A stretch of 64,000 nt of DNA from a virus, in the IMG/VR virus record IMGVR_UViG_3300021371_000009, positions 1 to 64,000 of that record. One strand, 5' to 3'. The notes under the pieces are model-generated. The model did not search any database and was not told where the DNA came from. It worked only from the letters and a program-made list of their open reading frames with translations. Below are positions 16,504 through 26,100 of this stretch, piece after piece (position 1 is the stretch's first letter; each line of letters opens with the position of its first letter). Both the position numbers and the translations under genes were made by a program.

Positions 16504-17784
16504 TTACATCAGGTTAGTAACAGTTACCAATCTGTAGTATGAGTTGCTATCTGCTGAGATAGAAGTGAATGGGTTAGATACTAGACCATAACGGGTCTTG
16601 AAACCAATCTTAGGTTGGAAAGTATTCTCGCCCACTGCACGAACCATCTGCAGAGGTACATAAGGACAGTAGAACAGACCAGCGTCATAAGCGTTTGAAC
16701 CCTTATAACCAACACAGTAGAACTGGTTGCTATCTGAACTGTTTGCTGAGTACGGATCGATGTACACTTTAATCTTACCGTTGATGGTACCAGCGAATGT
16801 GTTGCCAGTATCGTCTACATTCAGATTAGTCTGAAGTGCAGGTGCGTAATCAAGAACGCCTGCCATTGAGAGAGCAGATGCAACATCACTTGAAGTGATG
16901 ATGAAGTTACCCTTACCACGGCGAGTGTCTTGTGCGATTGTGTTAGCATCACGCTCAATCTGGAACAGAAGTCCCTTGAAACGCTCAACTGACCAACGAC
17001 CGTTACTATCAACGTCAAGGTCGAAAGTACCAGCACTTGCTACTGCGCCAGACTGTGCGCCTGCTTTAGCAGAAGTGTAGATAGTACGAACAACTTCGCG
17101 GTTGATTTCAGCAAGAATTTCTGCTGAAAGGATGTTAGCGAGTTCAGTTTCAGCATCAAGACCATGAACTGCTTTCAAGTCTTGTGCAAGTTCAAGAGTG
17201 TATTCTGCTTTCAACGCTCTTGTCTTTGCTGTTACTGAAGTCTTTTCGATGGTGAATGCCATCTCGTTGAACTGACCAGAGTTACCCATTGAGACTGCAC
17301 CATCTCCAAGTGCTTCACCAGTACCTGTACCAGCGCCTTGACCAGTTGTGAATGGTGATTCCACTGGGTTACCACCAGCATGTGCAGGTGTGACACCAGA
17401 GAAGTCTGTGTCTGCTTCGTTGAACAATGCTTCTGTACCACCCTGTGAAGAGTAGTTAGACTTCATTGCAAAAATCAGACCAGTTGGACCAGTCATTGGT
17501 TGCACACCACAGATGTCGTATGCGATAAGATTTGGCATTGCACGGCGTACAAGCGAAATCAGGATTGGGTCAAACTTTGCGATACCGCCAGTGTCTGGCA
17601 TAGTATCAGCATGGTTTGTTGGGATTGCTTCGTGAAGCATTCCGCGCTCTTCTTTCATTGCTTTTTCTTGGTTTTCCAAGATAACAGTTGTGACTGCCTT
17701 CTTGTACGAATCCTGAATTTGTGGCATATCAGGATGGTCAAGAACAGGACCCCACTTCTGCTGAAGGTTTTCTGTTAAAAACAT
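16504..17784 (-). CDS. 23: major capsid protein gp23
   Basis: The 426 residues begin MFLTENLQQKWGPVLDHPDMP, as in T4-like capsid precursors, with the conserved RRAMPNLIAYDICGVQPMTGPTG at about residues 75-97 and an insertion loop rich in Gly/Thr after it. It forms the hexamers of the head shell; the N-terminal ~60 residues are normally removed by gp21. It is shorter than T4 gp23 (521), as in cyanophages. AGGAG lies 8 bases before ATG, behind a perfect TATAAATA late promoter and before a strong terminator. Confidence 0.97.
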   Translation of the reverse strand: MFLTENLQQKWGPVLDHPDMPQIQDSYKKAVTTVILENQEKAMKEERGMLHEAIPTNHADTMPDTGGIAKFDPILISLVRRAMPNLIAYDICGVQPMTGPTGLIFAMKSNYSSQGGTEALFNEADTDFSGVTPAHAGGNPVESPFTTGQGAGTGTGEALGDGAVSMGNSGQFNEMAFTIEKTSVTAKTRALKAEYTLELAQDLKAVHGLDAETELANILSAEILAEINREVVRTIYTSAKAGAQSGAVASAGTFDLDVDSNGRWSVERFKGLLFQIERDANTIAQDTRRGKGNFIITSSDVASALSMAGVLDYAPALQTNLNVDDTGNTFAGTINGKIKVYIDPYSANSSDSNQFYCVGYKGSNAYDAGLFYCPYVPLQMVRAVGENTFQPKIGFKTRYGLVSNPFTSISADSNSYYRLVTVTNLM

Positions 17785-17829
17785 TTTATTATCTCCTCGT
17801 TGTTTAACGTATGTTAAATATTACAATAT

Positions 17830-17837
17830 TATTTATA
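17830..17837 (-). promoter_or_regulatory. late promoter TATAAATA for gp23
   Basis: Minus strand TATAAATAATATT, a near-exact T4 late promoter, about 46 bases before the gp23 ATG. The leader that follows contains a 6-base stem, TTTAAC/GTTAAA. Confidence 0.8.
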
Positions 17838-17841
17838 ATAT

Positions 17842-19131
17842 TTATTTGCCCACTGTTCTGGAGATTGCAGAAACGTAGTCTTTCATCTCACTGGTTAAGT
17901 TGACTGCTTCTGTAAGTTCATCTACAGCAACCTCATCCTCTTCGATTGTTTTGGCAATCTTTGGAAAGTAACTCTCCTTGAGTGTTTCCAATTCTTTTGC
18001 AAATGATTCCTCATCTGAGAACTCAAGACCTTCTACAAGACCAGAGAACTTCTCTTTTTGAGTATCAGTCAAATCTTTTGCAGATTCCTCGATAGCAACT
18101 TGCTTCTTTGCTTCGTTTACCATCTTAGATGTTTCAGCATTTGCTTCGATTTGCTCATTGAGTTTTTGCTCAAGTTCTGCAATCTTGTCTTGCTGTTCTG
18201 CTACCACATCATACTTGTCTTCTGGAACATCAATGTAATGCTCTTCGAAAACTTTCTTCAGTGATACGATAAAGTCTTCTGTGATTTCAGACTTGAGACC
18301 ACGCTCAACAGCGAGTTCATTGTCTTTAGACCACTGCTCGACAACATATGAAAGATATGTGTCAACCTTATCTGTCAAATCTTCTGCAATCTTTGCAGTC
18401 TCTTCATCGATTTGTGTTTCGTAATGCTCTTCAAGTTCGACAATCTTATCAGCAACTTTAGAGTTTACTGCCGCTTCGAATACAGTCTTTGCTCTTGCTT
18501 TGAATTCGGCATCGAACTCACCGCCTTCAGTCAATGCATTTACGTCATCTGACATATCTACATCTTCTTTCTTCGCGGCGTATGATGACTTCATATAACC
18601 ATAAGATGCTTTCATATGCTTCATTTCTTTCATCTTATCGACTTGAGCATGAAGTTTTTTCTTCATCTCTTCCATTTCTTTGTCATCATCTTCGTCTTCA
18701 TCGTCATCGTCATCGGACTCGTCTTCGTCATCTTCCTCATCCATATCCTTTTCGCCATTTTTCTTTTTGGCGTCCATTGCTTTTTTGAGGGCAGGTGGCA
18801 TTTCGCCTTCCGCGACTTCTTCTTCAGAGACTACTTCTAGTTCTTCGTCTTCATCAGCATCTTCTTTAACTTTTGTAGCACCTGGTTTGATTTTCTGTTC
18901 GCCTTTGTTTGCTTCACCACCTGGAACTGCCGCTTTCTTGACTTTCTTAGTCATTTCAGCAGGACCATTCTTATCGTCTGGTGATACAACAGCGGCACCA
19001 GCATCTTCAACGCCATCAGCGTCTCCGTCGATTTTCTTCATTGGTTCAGCGGCAACACCCTTACCACCAGGAGCAGTTGCTTCGTGCATTGATGCTTCAA
19101 GCAATTCTTTAATTTTATCTTCTACAGACAT
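17842..19131 (-). CDS. 22: prohead core scaffold gp22
   Basis: A 429-residue, highly charged coiled-coil protein between the protease and capsid genes, the gp22 position. It has a run of nearly pure Asp/Glu (near residues 128-155), a Lys/Met-rich stretch after it, and long helices. It scaffolds head assembly and is degraded by gp21. T4 gp22 is 269 residues; the extra length is the acidic insert. The ATG at 19131 with AAGGAG 8 bases away is preferred over an in-frame GTG at 19140 that overlaps the ribosome site. Confidence 0.88.
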   Translation of the reverse strand: MSVEDKIKELLEASMHEATAPGGKGVAAEPMKKIDGDADGVEDAGAAVVSPDDKNGPAEMTKKVKKAAVPGGEANKGEQKIKPGATKVKEDADEDEELEVVSEEEVAEGEMPPALKKAMDAKKKNGEKDMDEEDDEDESDDDDDEDEDDDKEMEEMKKKLHAQVDKMKEMKHMKASYGYMKSSYAAKKEDVDMSDDVNALTEGGEFDAEFKARAKTVFEAAVNSKVADKIVELEEHYETQIDEETAKIAEDLTDKVDTYLSYVVEQWSKDNELAVERGLKSEITEDFIVSLKKVFEEHYIDVPEDKYDVVAEQQDKIAELEQKLNEQIEANAETSKMVNEAKKQVAIEESAKDLTDTQKEKFSGLVEGLEFSDEESFAKELETLKESYFPKIAKTIEEDEVAVDELTEAVNLTSEMKDYVSAISRTVGK

Positions 19132-19159
19132 GTTGGACACTCCTTATTTGTTTGTCTAA

Positions 19160-19167
19160 TATTTATA
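19160..19167 (-). promoter_or_regulatory. late promoter TATAAATA for gp22
   Basis: Minus strand TATAAATATTAG, about 29 bases before the gp22 ATG at 19131. Confidence 0.7.
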
Positions 19168-19171
19168 TGTT

Positions 19172-19819
19172 TTACAGTTTTGACAAGAAATTATTAAATG
19201 CATTTAACTTTGCTTCTTGTAAAGAATTAAGTTTTGCTTTAGCAATTTCTTGCTTATATCTTTCGATATTCACTTCTTTGATGATGCCATTATCCCAAAT
19301 CCATTCTGCGCCTTCCATGATGCCATTTACGAAAGCATCAGGAGCAGATGGGTCTGCAACAATGTCGGCGGCGGTTGCAAGATAAAAATCACCTTGCACT
19401 TCTTGGGCACCTGAACGACCCGCTTTAAGCGAACCCATTCCCCTAGAAGATACCCCCAATGTAGCGCCCTCATCCATCAAATTCTTAACAATCTTACCGT
19501 ATGGAGTATCCATAATTTTTGCTTTGCCCATGACATTAGAACCATCCATTGACAATTCTGTAATCATGTGCGATACTCTTTCAAGATTGATTGTCGGACC
19601 ATCAGGATGACCCAACTCACCAAACGCACGTTTGCGGTCGATATTTTCTTTTGTATATCTCTTAACTTCAGTTTCCATAACTGACTTCGGATATACTCGA
19701 CCGTTTCTATTCTTGAGGTCGGATTGCATAAACACGCCCTCAATGAAATATTGTTTTGCGCCACCCTTCTCTTCTACGAGAAAGTTAGCGTCTGAAATTT
19801 CTTCTCTAATCAGTTTCAT
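19172..19819 (-). CDS. 21: prohead protease gp21
   Basis: The 215 residues (T4: 212) carry NGRVYP near the N-terminus, the histidine of FGELGHPDG (H71) and the serine motif TLGVSSRGMGS (S124/S125), as in the T4 gp21 serine protease family. It matures the prohead by cleaving scaffold and capsid proteins. The ATG at 19819 (MKLIREE) has AGGT 7 bases upstream and follows the stop of the preceding gene; an in-frame ATG at 19834 would overlap that gene. Confidence 0.93.
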   Translation of the reverse strand: MKLIREEISDANFLVEEKGGAKQYFIEGVFMQSDLKNRNGRVYPKSVMETEVKRYTKENIDRKRAFGELGHPDGPTINLERVSHMITELSMDGSNVMGKAKIMDTPYGKIVKNLMDEGATLGVSSRGMGSLKAGRSGAQEVQGDFYLATAADIVADPSAPDAFVNGIMEGAEWIWDNGIIKEVNIERYKQEIAKAKLNSLQEAKLNAFNNFLSKL

Positions 19820-19820
19820 G

Positions 19821-20177
19821 TTAGATACCTGCATAACCTGTTAATTTTTTAAGCACTAGAACTGCGGTGCCGCCTGTTGTGATAGTCACTTTAATATCTT
19901 CATCACTATCTGTAACTTCTAGTGCAGGTAAAATCCAATGACCTGATGTACCAGTTGCACCGCTATCAAATTTTACAGTTCCGGTTGTAGCACTCTCAAT
20001 AACTACATCTCCTGACCAGTAGATTTCTTTAATACCAACTGTAGGTGATGAAGCAGTTTGGTTTGTCACAAGAAATGAAGCACCATCAATATCGATAGTA
20101 GTATTTCCCGCTCCTCCTGTCACACTGACTACATTAGTCGTTTTGGTGACCTTTAGAAATTGTTGACCTATTGCCAT
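19821..20177 (-). CDS. small beta-rich virion protein (118 aa)
   Basis: A Thr/Val/Gly-rich beta-strand protein with the C-terminal pattern TAVLVLKKLTGYAGI. This resembles the end of the 123-residue protein at 28405-28776 (TVTITLKKVSGFTQL), suggesting paralogues. It sits between the 520-residue head-core protein and protease genes behind a late promoter, so a head decoration or fibre-like virion protein is likely. No closer family is recognised. Confidence 0.65.
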   Translation of the reverse strand: MAIGQQFLKVTKTTNVVSVTGGAGNTTIDIDGASFLVTNQTASSPTVGIKEIYWSGDVVIESATTGTVKFDSGATGTSGHWILPALEVTDSDEDIKVTITTGGTAVLVLKKLTGYAGI

Positions 20178-20202
20178 TGCTTATACCCTTTTTACTTACT
20201 TA

Positions 20203-20210
20203 TATTTATA
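20203..20210 (-). promoter_or_regulatory. late promoter TATAAATA for 19821-20177 (and gp21)
   Basis: Minus strand TATAAATATAAG, 26 bases before the ATG at 20177. Confidence 0.7.
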
Positions 20211-20215
20211 AAAGT

Positions 20216-21778
20216 TTAATCTTCGTTTTTTGCCATCTTAGTAATAGTAGCATAAAAAACTGCTTTACCCTTTTCTTCACCATATCTATCGGTGAAGTCT
20301 TTCATAGGCACTTCTTTTTCCAACTTCTTCATCTTATCTTTTTCTGCAGTTGTTAGTTCTCTTTCAGAAAAATCTTTTAAACTTAAATCTTCATTTTGTC
20401 TGCGTAGAACAGCGGCAACTTGCTTGTCTTTTGAAAGACCTCTTGCAATCTTTTCAATTGCTTTTACTGCACCTGTCATGTTACCACCTTTGTAACGCTT
20501 GTCAGATGCTACACCAATCGCCATCTTTCTTTGCTTCGGTGTAAATCTTTCATCAAGTTCTTCTTCTTCTTTGAGTTGTGACTTATCTACTTTGTCACCA
20601 ATTGCTTGTGCAGTTTTTAATCTTGCCATTTTTAGTGGTGCAACATCTTTAAAACGCTTTTCAAGACTTCTGCGATCCAATCTCAAATCTCTCTCATCAC
20701 TACCCATTGAATAGATTTTCATATCTGTTCCAACAAGAGCATATCTCATCTTTGGTGCTTCATCAAGTTCAACTTCTTCTGGGATAACTCTCATGTTACC
20801 AGAAATGTAAGCAGGATGCATCTTCAATGCTCTCTGAGCATCTTTCTCATCGTTGCTGTCAACATAAACTTTAACTGTTTTCTTTGCGCTATCAGCATCT
20901 ACACGAAACTTAATACGACCCATCTTCTGAGCAATCTCTTTACCAATACCATCGCCCATCATTCTGTTGAAGATTTTTTGTTTCTTAGGGTCTTTGAAGT
21001 TACCATCTTTGTCGAATAGTTTTGCAAGATGTGGGGGTAGACCTGCTTCGATAAGTTCTACACTCTCTTTCATCAACTCTTTAACTGATTTCAAATCAAG
21101 TTTAAGTGCTTTAGCAATTTGTTCTGCAGTCTTTCCAGAATCCATCATCATATGAAACTGCTTCATTTTACCTTCGTTGATATCATCATCAAAGTACTCA
21201 TTGATTTTTAGTTGTTTAACTGCGTTATCGAAATCTCTTTTTGATTTAGCAAGTACTGTTTGTAATTGCATTTTTGATGCTGGTTTTAGACCTTGATACA
21301 TTGTAAGTAACTTATCAGCAACTTTAGGATCAACCTTTGCTTTTTTACCATCAGCAAACTCAATAGGTTTCATACCTCTAAGTGATACTGCTTTTCTTAA
21401 CTGCATCATAATATTTTTGTCTGCCGCTTTTCTATCATCGTCAGTGGCAGTGTTATCGATGTCTGCGGCGTCTTTACCTGTTCTTCGACCCATTGCTTTA
21501 AACGCATCACGCTTTGCACGATTTTCTTGCAACTCTTCACCCACAAGTTTCAAGTAATCATTAATAATTTTGTCTGTATCTTTTTCACTACGATATGAAC
21601 CGGCATACTTTTCTTTATCAAAGTATACAAAGTACTTACCACCTTTTGTAGTAACAGTAACTTCGATGTTCTTCTTACGACCTACTTTCTCGGTCTTTAC
21701 TATCTTTTCGCCACTGTCTACTTTGACTTTTTCAGCGAGGTTGATAGTCTGTTTTAATTGGGTGAATGTTACAGACAT
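20216..21778 (-). CDS. large charged head-core/internal protein (520 aa)
   Basis: A Lys/Glu/Asp-rich helical protein in the place where T4 has the small prohead core genes 67/68. Short LxE-like sites (for example ELDE, LKEEEELDE, IPEEVELDE) look like gp21 cleavage targets. A C-terminal segment RKMAIGVASDKRYKGGNM resembles motifs in marine-phage head-internal proteins. It is much larger than T4 gp67 or gp68, so it may be packaged with DNA after processing. Function is inferred from position and composition. Confidence 0.6.
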   Translation of the reverse strand: MSVTFTQLKQTINLAEKVKVDSGEKIVKTEKVGRKKNIEVTVTTKGGKYFVYFDKEKYAGSYRSEKDTDKIINDYLKLVGEELQENRAKRDAFKAMGRRTGKDAADIDNTATDDDRKAADKNIMMQLRKAVSLRGMKPIEFADGKKAKVDPKVADKLLTMYQGLKPASKMQLQTVLAKSKRDFDNAVKQLKINEYFDDDINEGKMKQFHMMMDSGKTAEQIAKALKLDLKSVKELMKESVELIEAGLPPHLAKLFDKDGNFKDPKKQKIFNRMMGDGIGKEIAQKMGRIKFRVDADSAKKTVKVYVDSNDEKDAQRALKMHPAYISGNMRVIPEEVELDEAPKMRYALVGTDMKIYSMGSDERDLRLDRRSLEKRFKDVAPLKMARLKTAQAIGDKVDKSQLKEEEELDERFTPKQRKMAIGVASDKRYKGGNMTGAVKAIEKIARGLSKDKQVAAVLRRQNEDLSLKDFSERELTTAEKDKMKKLEKEVPMKDFTDRYGEEKGKAVFYATITKMAKNED

Positions 21779-21784
21779 TTTTTA

Positions 21785-21964
21785 CTACTCCGTTGTTTCG
21801 ATTTCTAGTTCACCTTTATCGTTAAAAAGTGTTTTAGCAAATGTTTCTTTTGCTGTTGCTAATTCATGCGCTACTTTATCATTCATTACTGATTGAAATT
21901 TAACTTCAGCATTTACAAAATCTTTGTTGTTAATATCGTTAATCATTGCGTTAATTTTACTCAT
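21785..21964 (-). CDS. small prohead core protein (59 aa, gp67-like by position)
   Basis: It begins MSKINAMINDINNKDFVNAE and is helical and charged; it ends GELEIETTE. The ATG forms TAATG with the portal stop, and the gene lies immediately downstream of gp20, exactly the place of T4 gene 67, whose product is a prohead core component. The sequence itself is too short for firm homology. Confidence 0.65.
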   Translation of the reverse strand: MSKINAMINDINNKDFVNAEVKFQSVMNDKVAHELATAKETFAKTLFNDKGELEIETTE

Positions 21965-23478
21965 TAGAATTGATCCTCTTCTTCACCGTCTTCTCCGCCA
22001 GATGCTTCCGCTTCTGCTTCTATTTCACTATTTATCTGCTCAATATCATCATCATTTTGCTTGAGAATATTCTTACGAATCCACAAGTTACTATAATATT
22101 GACCAGCATATTCAGCGGCATCTCGTACTAAAGCAAGACGTTCTCTTAATATTTCTTGGTCTTTCAGTTCTGTGAACTGATTATCTTTTACATAATCATA
22201 ACGAATATCTTCTTTCATAAGTTCCCAGTCTTCTTCAGTTATAACGCCTTTAAGCAATAACTGTGTGCGTAATAAGTCTTGAAATAGTTCATTGAACTTC
22301 TTACGCAATCTACCTACAAACTTAGTAAACTTCAATTCATCACGATTAATCTCTGTTGCTCGACCTAACTGAAAACCACTTTCAGGTTGCATACGAGACT
22401 GAGGTACATTGAGTGCTAAGAACATCTTCTTCTTAAAATACTCAATATCTTCAATCTCACCGAGGTTTTGACCACCACCTAGTGTAGTAATCTCTGTACC
22501 TCTACCACCTTCTCTGCGAGGCATCCAGAAGTCTTCTAGCATGTTCATAAACTTACGGTCGTCTTTTACTTCACCTGTATCACCATCATAAACTAACTTA
22601 TTCTTAAAGTTATTCATAATGTCTTTTAGATACTGTTCTGCTTTCTGCTTAGGTAAGTTACCAACATCTACATAAAATACTCTACGCTCAGGTGCCCTTG
22701 CAATACGATAGATAACAAGAGCATCTTCCATCATACGCAACTGATTGACTGGTTTGATTGCTTTGTGTAAATAACCCACAACCATATTGTTATTCATATC
22801 AGTCATACCAGAAGGCACATATGTTACGCTATCTTTAGTGAGAGCAATTGCATTTGCAGTTTTCATCTGCGTTACATTTGTCGCCACCGATCCTTCAGTG
22901 TATAGGAAGTATTCTTTAATCTTTTTAATACCACTGACGCCCTTTGTAATTTCTTGCTGTTCGTCTTTAATAACTTCACGAACAAATTTTATTGAACGAG
23001 GGTCGACAATTCTGAGTTTTTGTATGCCTTCTTTTGGATTACTGCTATCAACTACTTTATGAAAATATAGTCTTCCATCAATATACCAACGCTTAAATAG
23101 TTCATGAGACCTCTTATTGAAGTCAAGCATTCTTAGAACTTGTTTAAACTCTTCATTAATTTTCTTTTTAATAGATGATGAAACCTGCACATCGTCTAAA
23201 GTTATAGATACTTGCCTATCGCTGTCAGATACGATTGCTTCATTGATAATATCATCAATCGCCGCTTCGCATTCTGGGTGCATAGAAATTTCACGATACT
23301 TCTTAATTAAGTCGTATTCGTTCTTTGCTCTATAATCTTGATTAACAAATGTGCCATACGCGCCACCAGAAACAGTAGACACGCCATCGTCTGGAGAAGG
23401 AAGAATTATATCCTGCTTTGGTAAATTCTTCTCTCCTCCATTACGACTGATTTCAAATCCGAATAGTTTTACTGCCAT
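21964..23478 (-). CDS. 20: portal vertex protein gp20
   Basis: The 504 residues (T4: 524) include characteristic segments YDLIKKYREISMHPECEAA, RRVFYVDVGNLPK, MNMLEDFWMPRREGGRG and FFxxLNVPQSR-like KMFLALNVPQSRMQ. The dodecameric portal is where DNA enters the head and the neck attaches. It lies between the tube gene and the small prohead core gene, as in T4. Confidence 0.97.
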   Translation of the reverse strand: MAVKLFGFEISRNGGEKNLPKQDIILPSPDDGVSTVSGGAYGTFVNQDYRAKNEYDLIKKYREISMHPECEAAIDDIINEAIVSDSDRQVSITLDDVQVSSSIKKKINEEFKQVLRMLDFNKRSHELFKRWYIDGRLYFHKVVDSSNPKEGIQKLRIVDPRSIKFVREVIKDEQQEITKGVSGIKKIKEYFLYTEGSVATNVTQMKTANAIALTKDSVTYVPSGMTDMNNNMVVGYLHKAIKPVNQLRMMEDALVIYRIARAPERRVFYVDVGNLPKQKAEQYLKDIMNNFKNKLVYDGDTGEVKDDRKFMNMLEDFWMPRREGGRGTEITTLGGGQNLGEIEDIEYFKKKMFLALNVPQSRMQPESGFQLGRATEINRDELKFTKFVGRLRKKFNELFQDLLRTQLLLKGVITEEDWELMKEDIRYDYVKDNQFTELKDQEILRERLALVRDAAEYAGQYYSNLWIRKNILKQNDDDIEQINSEIEAEAEASGGEDGEEEDQF

Positions 23479-23519
23479 ATTTTCTCCACCTAAACATTAT
23501 ACCATTATCTTGAAAGTTA

Positions 23520-24089
23520 TTAAGCAGTTGTATCTGCGGTTGTTACACCACCGAAACGACCACCAAGACTTTCAAAGAACTGGTAAGTAAATTCACAAGT
23601 AAACTCTGCAATTGCATCGTTTGTTCCAAAGTCTAGAGCAATCTCACCAATGTTGGTTGGATATGCGTCTTTGATTATATATGACTTGAGAACATCATCA
23701 TTTCTGTCTAGATGGTCAACTCGTAAATCAACGAGATATTCACTAGGCAGGACTCTACCTCGATTAGTTACTACGTTGTTGATACCATTCTGCCAGATTT
23801 CAAAGGCATCGCGGATTGCGAATGATGTGTCATTGTACACTGTTACAGTCCATGGAGTGAAAGTTCTTTCACCACCAAAGTTTACAACACGACCCCTATA
23901 GTTGACTGGAGTGTTACCGATTGTTGAACCAGGAAGTGCGGCGCCTCGGCAGAGAAATTCTGCATCTCTGCCTGCTACGCCCGCTACTGCTCCAGAAACG
24001 TATTCTGGAAATGATAGCGTTACTCTGAACTGGTTTGCTCTCGCACCCCCACCAATCATACGGGATTTAAAGTCTGAAATTGTTGCCAT
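23520..24089 (-). CDS. 19: tail tube protein gp19
   Basis: The 189 residues follow the tube pattern: N-terminal FKSRMIGGGARANQFRVTLSF, FLCRGAALPGSTIG, FTPWTVTVYNDTSF, and C-terminal YTIxDAYP-like YIIKDAYPTNIG. It polymerises into the inner tail tube. It is located between sheath (gp18) and portal (gp20), the canonical order, behind a late promoter. Confidence 0.93.
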   Translation of the reverse strand: MATISDFKSRMIGGGARANQFRVTLSFPEYVSGAVAGVAGRDAEFLCRGAALPGSTIGNTPVNYRGRVVNFGGERTFTPWTVTVYNDTSFAIRDAFEIWQNGINNVVTNRGRVLPSEYLVDLRVDHLDRNDDVLKSYIIKDAYPTNIGEIALDFGTNDAIAEFTCEFTYQFFESLGGRFGGVTTADTTA

Positions 24090-24113
24090 TTTTATATGCT
24101 CCTATTATCTTAC

Positions 24114-24121
24114 TATTTATC
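24114..24121 (-). promoter_or_regulatory. late promoter GATAAATA for gp19
   Basis: Minus strand GATAAATAGTAAG, about 25 bases before the gp19 ATG; overlaps the short gap and the stop side of gp18. Confidence 0.6.
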
Positions 24122-24123
24122 CC

Positions 24124-26040
24124 TTATACACCAGTCTCTTCAAAAGAGATACCAGTTCTTGTTGCTACGAATGTAAGCGTGATAAAGTTAATTGACCTTG
24201 CAGGTTTAATAAAGATATCTGCTCTAAACTCGTTTGCATCAATGACTGCAGGAGTATTATTAGTTTCGTCACAAACAACTTTAAAATCAAAGATGCCTCT
24301 GCGACCTTGAATATCTCTCAAGAACGGTTCGACTAGATTTCTAAAGTTTGCTCTAGTGAAAGTGTCGTTGAATTCAAACAACTGAAACTTCGCCGCTGTA
24401 GCAATTGCTTTTTCTAGAATGATGAACAATCTACGAACATTAATTCTATCAAATGCACTTGGTGCAGTCAGCATAGTTTTATCACCAAAGAGTGTGATGC
24501 CTTGTCCAGGGAATGCTACAACTGGATTAACTTGCTTTCTATAGAGGGAATCTCTATCTGCTTTATCTGGTGAGAATGCGACTTTTACTGCATTCTTAAT
24601 CTGCCCACGGTTAAAACCAGCAGGTGAGAAGAATGGATCAGCAACTAAGTCAGTTCTTACACAGCATCCAGCAACATCAGCATTCAAAGGAATCCAACGA
24701 TATACATCGTTGTATCTGTCGTACTGATATTTCCAACCACTATCCATTACTGCGAATGAAGAGTTGATATTTGCCGAATTATCTCTAAAGTCTACAATAT
24801 CTGTTGCGGCAGTTGTTGAAGTTGCATCAGCAAGTTCTGGTGATAAGAATACCATACAGTCTTTTCTGATTTCAGCAACATTGTCTACAACGTATTTTGC
24901 TGTCGCTCCGTTTGCAGGTCCCATGACAATAAGAGAGATATCGAATTGCTCATCGTTTGCAAATTTAGCATATGCAGTCTGTAGTTCTCCTGCACTAGGA
25001 GCGGCACCATTTGCGGCACCTGACAGAGAAACGTACTGTGGTTCTCTACTTGTGTGTGCAAAAGCATTACTCAAAATACCTGTCCCTGTACCTACGTCAC
25101 TATCAAAGTTTGAACCGTGGTCACCGAACCAGAGATAATTTGAATACTGATTAATATGCTCTACATAATAGTTTACTGTTCCATCTGACTTCTTTGCATC
25201 AGTTGCGACAGATAAATTTGAGAACTTTTCAAGTATTGTGTTTGCAGTTCCAGTAATATCTCCATCTTCATCGATGACGATTACATGAAGTTCATCATTA
25301 GAACCGCCTCTTGCTGTTGCTTGTGCAGATGTTCCTGGTGCATTATCGAATTCTGCATGATAGTACCACTTGACAGTTACATTAACAGGTGTAACTGTTC
25401 CATCAACTGCAGTAGTTAGACCAGTAGTCTTACCCTTTTCGTTGATAGTCAAGGTATTTGTTGATACTGCTGTTACTTCATATTCAGTATTGTGTCCAGC
25501 AAATACAATCAAGTCTCCTACAAAGATAGTTGCCGCAGATACAACTGTTACTGATGTTGCTCCTAACGCATTAGAGGTTACACATGTAGTAGTATTAGTA
25601 CTTGTGTAAGCACCTGCAGTGTGACATACTGATACTTTAAGTGAGTTACCCAAAGTACCTGGATACTTTGCCGCCCAATCGCCAACTCCTGTTGCGACTG
25701 CAGAAGCACCTAGATTATCGTATTGTGTTTCGTTTTTAATTAAGAATCCTGAACCGTCTTGTGTCGCGTTCAGCATACTTGCCTTTTCTGCTCTAATAAC
25801 TTGAAGATTAGAACCATAACTCAGAAAGTTTGCCGCAGAGAAGAAATATTCGTATGTATCAGCATTAGGTTCACCGAAAACGGAAACCAATTCATTTTCT
25901 GAAGATACATTGATTACATCGTCTACAGGTCCCCACTGAAAGTTGCCCGCATATGCTCCCGGTGAGGTTGCTACTGCTGGCACAACCTGTGTTAAGTCCA
26001 CTTCACGAACTAGAACGCCTGGTGAAATTTGAAATGCCAT
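24124..26040 (-). CDS. 18: contractile tail sheath gp18
   Basis: The 638 residues begin MAFQISPGVLVREVDLTQVV, the standard sheath N-terminus, and end in the conserved sheath core (FRNLVEPFLRDIQGRRGIF, RADIFIKPARSINFITLTF). T4 gp18 is 659. The ATG at 26040 is chosen over a TTG 27 bases upstream because GGGAG lies just before it and the MAFQISPGV start matches the family. The middle holds a variable domain. Confidence 0.96.
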   Translation of the reverse strand: MAFQISPGVLVREVDLTQVVPAVATSPGAYAGNFQWGPVDDVINVSSENELVSVFGEPNADTYEYFFSAANFLSYGSNLQVIRAEKASMLNATQDGSGFLIKNETQYDNLGASAVATGVGDWAAKYPGTLGNSLKVSVCHTAGAYTSTNTTTCVTSNALGATSVTVVSAATIFVGDLIVFAGHNTEYEVTAVSTNTLTINEKGKTTGLTTAVDGTVTPVNVTVKWYYHAEFDNAPGTSAQATARGGSNDELHVIVIDEDGDITGTANTILEKFSNLSVATDAKKSDGTVNYYVEHINQYSNYLWFGDHGSNFDSDVGTGTGILSNAFAHTSREPQYVSLSGAANGAAPSAGELQTAYAKFANDEQFDISLIVMGPANGATAKYVVDNVAEIRKDCMVFLSPELADATSTTAATDIVDFRDNSANINSSFAVMDSGWKYQYDRYNDVYRWIPLNADVAGCCVRTDLVADPFFSPAGFNRGQIKNAVKVAFSPDKADRDSLYRKQVNPVVAFPGQGITLFGDKTMLTAPSAFDRINVRRLFIILEKAIATAAKFQLFEFNDTFTRANFRNLVEPFLRDIQGRRGIFDFKVVCDETNNTPAVIDANEFRADIFIKPARSINFITLTFVATRTGISFEETGV

Positions 26041-26089
26041 GTTATTTACTCCCGTATTTAAAATCAAAGGTTTTAGTCATTTACGATAA

Positions 26090-26097
26090 TATTTATA
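26090..26097 (-). promoter_or_regulatory. late promoter TATAAATA for gp18
   Basis: Minus strand TATAAATATTATC, about 50 bases before the gp18 ATG. Confidence 0.7.
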
Positions 26098-26100
26098 AGT

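Noticed and set aside
18680-19159. Long serine-rich open frame on the plus strand
   Set aside because: It is the complement of the Asp/Glu/Lys-rich gp22 coding region; low-complexity composition keeps the antisense frame open. No ribosome site or protein motif.
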